NCBI GenBank assembly: GCA_027922465.2 | Contig: BQMF02000283.1 | Coordinates: forward strand, 1 to 64,000 | Length of the DNA stretch: 64,000 nucleotides | Origin: Turritopsis dohrnii | Taxonomy: Eukaryota > Cnidaria > Hydrozoa > Anthoathecata > Oceaniidae | Direction of reading: 5' to 3' | Part shown: piece by piece, positions 59,420-64,000 of the stretch | Layout of the letters: each line of letters starts with the position of its first letter | Numbering within the stretch: the stretch's first letter is position 1 | Notes under the pieces: model-generated | Seen by the model: only the letters and a program-made list of their open reading frames with translations | Told to the model about the DNA's origin: nothing | Databases searched by the model: none | Position numbers and translations under genes: made by a program

Positions 59420-59535
59420 CCCTGACTTCACACTGGAAGCTAAAGCAATGCTGTTGTAAGCCGGCGGGCAGAATAGCCAACTATTGCGGATGAAAGCGCA
59501 TGGACTAAAAACTCCCAGTTACTTACTTACTTCCT
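59420..59535 (+). repeat. SINE-like repeat with (ttac)n tail, copy 2
   Basis: Matches the 34.2 kb copy: taaagcaatgctgt, agccggcgggcagaatagcc, ggactaaaaactccc, then gttacttacttacttcc. The divergence between copies suggests an old family. Confidence 0.65.
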
Positions 59536-59989
59536 TTTTAGCAAATTCAAAAGCTGCTATTTCAATAGACTACCCCAAATCAAAGCAGTTATAAATAGAT
59601 AGCAGATATGTATTTGCACGTTTGTGAAATATCAACTGCGACAAATACTTTTTTAAGGTACCACTAACAGTTTGTTTAAAGTTGTTGAAGGTTGTTCTGC
59701 TACCTCGGATACATACGCAGACTGATTGCATCAATGAAAAGACGATTTTTCTCTTGATCCATGATGCTATGAGGTCATAATGGGTTTTCCTTTTCTCGGG
59801 CAGCCGCTTATAAAATTTGCTGCATTCTCGGACCATACCTCCAGTTGCAGAAACAATCAGTGGGGTGAACGTACCATGTTCAACTTCGAGGATACGTTTA
59901 TTATAGAGCTTTTTCTTTTCCCGTTCATTTACTTCATATGTCCTTGGTAATATTTTGGTTAAAATATCGTGCGGCGTTTGGGTTGAACA

Positions 59990-61735
59990 CCCTTATGTCA
60001 AAAATTGCCACTTGACCATTACACTAAAAACCGCAAGAACTGATGCCACTTCTAGCTTCCACGTTCGTATTCACCCCTTGGAACCAGGTTTCTTCCCCTG
60101 TGAGTTGTTGTAATGCAGGCTCTATTTTCACATCTTTGCAAACCTCGCTTAAGAGTGAAGCTGTTATGTTTCGGAGCTGATTATGTCGTAATGATGTGAA
60201 ACCACCTTTCTTGCAGGACAGTACATGTAACGGGAGTTTAACGGGATAGTAAAGGTTGTTCCACACTCACACCTTTCAGGTAAACGAGTTAGTGACCATC
60301 CACATCTGATACGGATCAAACCCCAAAATTGTTGCTTGTTTAGAATGTAGTCTTCGTCTTTTAATGGCAACGCATTTAGCCACAGGGATGCACCATTTTC
60401 TTGGTTTAGTTTGATCAGCCGTTTTCGGTTTTCCTGTAGATGTAAATTTAAGTGCAACAACTAAACTGGTTTCTTTGAAGTTTATCTTTACGAATTTTGT
60501 TCTTTAAATTTACGGTACCGATAGATATTGTATCATATTGGACTACTTGGTTGACAATGTTGGATTGAAGTTTCTCAGTTAACTTTAACGAATATTCGAT
60601 TTCTGCTAATTCAGCGAAGATCGGAATACCAAGGCCACCAAGCTTTGTTGGGAGTGACAGCAACTGACGATCAATATGAGAACATTTTATGCCATTCGTG
60701 ATCGCTGGACAACAAAAGTTTGTTCTTGTAACCTCTAGCAAAGCAGCTATATGCAGCTTGAGGCTCAATTTTTGCGACCTTTGATAACATTGGTAACTCC
60801 TCTAACCAAGTGTTTACTTTGTATTTCATCGGCATACGCAGCTGTTTTAGTATCAGCATTGGCTTGAACTATCATCAACATGTAGAAATACTTCACGGTC
60901 AGTTGAATTGAATGCGTTCGATGTGTCAACTAACAATACGGCTTCGGTTTCATTTTTCTGAAAAATAGTATTCATTGCGTGAACTAAAGGTTCACAGCTA
61001 GCATTATGACCGGCAAATACTTGAAGTGAACCAACAGAAGATATAGTACCATTCTTTAATGCTCCAATGACAACTTTGCCAGCGATCAGTCTAAGAATTT
61101 CACCTACGCCGATTGGTCGTAATCCAGGATTATTGTCCAAGGGGATCAGATAACATGCGAGAAGAGGCTCTAAAGACGAAGATTCTTTTTTGATCGAACA
61201 CATTTTCTTAACAACTTTGGAGAGAGCTTTGCATAGATTAGCAGAACTATCCCCAAAACTGTTTGATGTTTATATTCTCCGCCAGCCATCAGCATCCATT
61301 CCTGAAGGTCTGAAGCCACGTTTGATCTACAACACTGCTTTCGGACAGCTTCGGATGTTATACTAATACTCATATCTGATTGAATGTATTATGTCACTAT
61401 CACTAAGCAGTACCTCAGGATCAGCATGAAGTAATAGTTGTGGCATAACCATTATAGCCTTAAAAGCTACGTTCTTTAAGGCAGTATTATCGACCCAAGA
61501 TTGCATCAGTCTGATGATCTCATCAATATACCGCTTTTCAGCCCGACCAGTTGGTAACAAAAACAGATTATTTCGCCAATAGACTATTTTATCGAAAAAT
61601 TTATCATTTACTTGACCCCATTTATACAAAACGTTTGTAACTCTTTCATTTCGATTTGATGTTTCACCGTTGGAATCAGGATCATCCATGGTCATCAGGT
61701 GGTTTTTCCTTCAGACGTTCCTTGCAAGGTCTTTG
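59990..61735 (-). mobile_element. Retroelement remnant: RT lacking its core, with C-terminal Cys/nuclease-like part
   Basis: Minus-strand pieces in order: a leader (KIVYWRNNLFLLPTGRAEK, 61363-61695), an RT start (YLIPLDNNPGLRPIGVGEIL, SLQVFAGHNASCEPLVHAM, AVLLVDTSNAFNSTDREVFL, about 60900-61203), a thumb-like part (LEELPMLSKVAKIEPQAAYS, about 60700-60850), then KLGGLGIPIFAEL, and a Cys-rich end (ERCECGTTF). The end continues to KIEPALQQLTGEE. The chain jumps from the DTSNAFN motif to the thumb, so the YADD-bearing palm is missing. Frameshifts separate the pieces. The Cys block with downstream region suggests a restriction-like-endonuclease type LINE, which I infer and cannot confirm. Confidence 0.78.
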
Positions 61736-62511
61736 ATGAATCTTTAAACCAACGGTTTTCTTAAATGATTTACCGCCGTCGCGACATGAAGTAATAACGG
61801 GTAGTGTATTTGCGTAACTGTACTGTATATTGAAGGCTTTGACTCAATATCTGTCTCCAAAAATGCACTTGTTTCAGCTTCAATCTTCATCTAGAAAAAC
61901 TCTTTAAGGTATACGGAATTAATGTGTATTATACAAATTTTTTTGCAACAATTAAAAGCGCAATTAAAATCACGTTACGGGGAAAAAGCATCCGCCATCT
62001 TGAAGCTCCTGCATCTGCGTCAAATTTCGCGCTGTATTTACAAGTACAGTTGCCGCTCGGTATGTGGAACCCCGGATAAGTTTCATCAATGAACCATTTT
62101 CCCCAGTCCCTTATCACACTCTTAATTTCTCCGGATAAGGAATCACGGAGAAGTGGAGCAGTTGCTAAATGGAACCATTTTTCTGGTACCTTGAGCCAAA
62201 CTACACCCTAGTAACTGGAACTTTTGCTCGATTTTCAATATTAAGCCTATTTGTCAACCTCGAACCCAGGGTTTCTTGCCTTTTCGATATACGGATGGCG
62301 GCGAAGACCCTGGTCCCGGCTGCTCAAAATCAACAGTATAAGTGTTGATTTTAATTTATGCAATATTTGCCTCAGTAAGCCCCACATTTTCATAGTTGCT
62401 TTTTCAAGTAAGCAAGTTCTGCTTAAATTATGTGAAAAATACTAGGAAGACGGTGAACCTTAGTATTTCAAACAGAAAGATCAGAAGAGAAGGGTTCACG
62501 ATTAATAAACA
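61736..62511. other. No recognisable gene
   Basis: Unique-looking sequence between the RT remnant and the helicase fragment. Short frames only, with no domain features. Confidence 0.4.
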
Positions 62512-62880
62512 TGGAAAATGTTGTGAAGCTTTTTGAAAGGCTGCAACTTGCTTTGTTATCGTGCAACCTTGATAATATTTGCTTCAAACCTAAACAAATT
62601 GTTTGTTTTGAACAGAGATGTTAAAGAGATGTTATTGCTGTTTTACCAACTGGTTATGGGAAATCTTGATTTATCAGTTGCTTCTTAGCTTTTTACAAAG
62701 TTGAAAAATTTCAAACATAGTTATCTTTATTAGTCCCCTAAATTCGATCATTGAAAACCAGATGAATTTTTTAAACAATATTGGTATTCCTAAGAGCTAT
62801 TTCGGAGCCAAGTATAGCAAGATAATGTCGCGGCTGTGGTTATTGATGAAGCACATTGCATCGAGTTCGTGGTAAGAAAT
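62512..62880 (+). pseudogene. RecQ-type helicase fragment
   Basis: Across at least two frame changes the sequence reads MENVVKLFERLQLALLSCNL, FKPKQIVCFE, then DVIAVLPTGYGKS (Walker A, motif I), IENQMNFLNNIGIPKSYFGA and VAAVVIDEAHCIEFV (motif II, DEAH). This is the order found at the start of RecQ-family helicases. Stops and indels, as well as loss of everything after motif II, make it a dead fragment. Helicase-like genes of this type are often carried by repeats in invertebrate genomes, but no linked element is proven here. Confidence 0.75.
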
Positions 62881-62954
62881 ATATTGTTATTTGAAAATTT
62901 CTACTGCATTGGTTTTTATCATAAAAAACATGGTCTTTGCTGGGGGCTATGAAA

Positions 62955-63625
62955 CGTTTACTATACACAAACATTAGCGATGTACACCGCAAAAAGACTA
63001 TCGTCGTATAATTTGATGATAGTTATTAATTTCCACTCAAATTTAATGTGATTTTAAAAGCAGGTCCCCCGTCATGGATTTCAAAGTGAGAGGGTGGGGG
63101 GATTGGGGGCTAAAAAAATACTAATTTGGCTAAAAATGTCGCCCACCATGGTTGGGTGACGAGGAAAATTTTGGTTTCCAGAGTCCCTAGAATGGCCTCT
63201 AAATTGATACTGGGGAAATAATTCTCACTAGAAATTTCCCCCATTGTGTAAAATGTTGTGAAAAATGCTAATTGTTTAGGAGAATCTTGCTTATCTCGCA
63301 AACTTCTTAGGTTCATAGAATATAAAAAGCAATGTGACAAAATTTGGTTAAGTAGTAAAACTCAGTACAGCTTAAAACAGGTATCGTTAGCTTGAAATAC
63401 AAAAAAATGTGTGTCAAGTGTTCAAGTAAAAAGAAACTTCGTTCAGAAGTGTTATGGTACAATCAGAATCATGACAATGGAAACTATTTCTATAACGTTA
63501 ACACGACTCGCTCAAAGAAGATTTACTGCATGCTCGTAAGTTGACACATTTATAATCTGGCAAAATGCTAAGGAAAGTCGGAAACGACATAGAGCCATTC
63601 CGACAAATGATGCTAATACCTTATC
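62955..63625 (-). repeat. Repeat R, copy 2 (segment A inverted, B not)
   Basis: 62960-63555 is an inverted copy of 53510-54275 without the MITE; 63560-63625 matches 54275-54345 in direct orientation. The A/B orientation therefore differs between the two copies. Confidence 0.75.
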
Positions 63626-63765
63626 GGACAAAATTTAGTCGGACAAAATTTTAGTCGGACGAAAATATTAGTCGGACAAAAGTTTAGTCACCTCCAAATA
63701 TTTTAGTCACTTTTGTACGACTAATAATTTTGTCCGACTAAAATTTTGGTCCTTTTCTAAAATTT
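63625..63765. repeat. Tandem (TTAGTCGGACAAAA)n sub-repeat, transposon end
   Basis: About four imperfect units of 16-18 bp (ttagtcggacaaaattttag) in plus orientation are followed by an inverted unit (ttttgtccgactaaaatttt) near 63735. It has the form of a complex terminal repeat of a MITE or larger element. Confidence 0.65.
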
Positions 63766-63833
63766 CATAACTTACTTAATTTTGGGAGGCAATTAAAAAA
63801 AATGCAATACTTTATTTACTTGATAGTATAATT

Positions 63834-64000
63834 TTATTTTTCAACTTCAATGTCATATTCCTGATCAGTATAAAAATCTATTTTGATTCCTGTATTGGTT
63901 TCAGACGTTTCTTCTATTATGGCTGTCTTCTTCTTTTTCTTTTGAACTACCCTGCTATCACTTTCATCGGAAGTTTCTGTTATTACCGGTACCTTTCTCT
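63834..64000 (-). CDS. C-terminal end of an unidentified protein (partial, runs off window)
   Basis: The minus strand is open from the window edge to a TAA ending at 63834. The last 54 or so residues include VPVITETSDESDSRVV, then QKKKKKTAIIEETSE, and end YTDQEYDIEVEK. The acidic-basic mix suggests a nuclear protein tail. An AATAAA lies just beyond the stop on the same strand (near 63811). The adjacent tandem terminal-repeat-like block suggests it could be the end of a transposase gene, but that is a guess. The start is outside the window. Confidence 0.5.
   Translation of the reverse strand, partial: RKVPVITETSDESDSRVVQKKKKKTAIIEETSETNTGIKIDFYTDQEYDIEVEK

Overview
The window is nuclear DNA of an invertebrate animal. 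It is AT-rich, its genes are split by canonical GT/AG introns, and it is packed with metazoan-type transposable elements (APE-type LINEs, a Ty3/Gypsy element, hAT-, mariner- and Harbinger-like short elements, tRNA-derived SINEs). A receptor joining Frizzled and kringle domains and the general repeat style suggest a non-bilaterian animal, most likely a cnidarian. That placement is inference.

Four host gene loci can be supported. (1) THOC6, a WD40 subunit of the THO/TREX mRNA-export complex, on the minus strand: three coding exons between 4094 and 14661, with a 9.2 kb first intron full of dead retrotransposons. (2) JKAMP (JNK1-associated ER membrane protein), plus strand, 28145-29101, in one uninterrupted exon. 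(3) A large unnamed minus-strand gene at 32563-44329, with at least 15 exons, a Lys/Glu-rich central exon and an EF-hand-like C-terminus. (4) A minus-strand receptor gene at 51592-59125: Frizzled-type Cys-rich domain, kringle, one membrane span and a short tail, with no kinase domain seen. A fifth, partial coding end runs off the right edge (63834-64000).

Layout: 1-3170 higher-order tandem satellite; 4094-14661 THOC6 with two LINEs and a long palindromic element in intron 1; 17160-19440 a dead LINE carrying a Harbinger-like MITE; 19937-21541 a hAT-like element; 21542-25880 little recognisable; 25882-27316 a broken copy of THOC6 exon 1 split by nested elements, including a foldback element built on NotI-type octamers; 28145-29101 JKAMP; 29519-32330 MITE, LINE tail and SINE; 32563-44329 the EF-hand-like gene, its introns dotted with a 115-bp hairpin repeat; 44857-47872 two interleaved inverted-repeat elements with a SINE; 49424-54345 several MITEs; 51592-59125 the receptor gene, with a defective Gypsy element in one intron; 59420-61730 SINE-like and reverse-transcriptase remnants; 62512-64000 helicase fragment, inverted copy of a repeat seen at 53.5 kb, and a tandem sub-repeat element.

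The host genes do not form a pathway or operon. The window is a normal gene-bearing stretch heavily remodelled by mobile DNA. All joins were made by eye from splice signals and reading phase; no alignment or database search was run.
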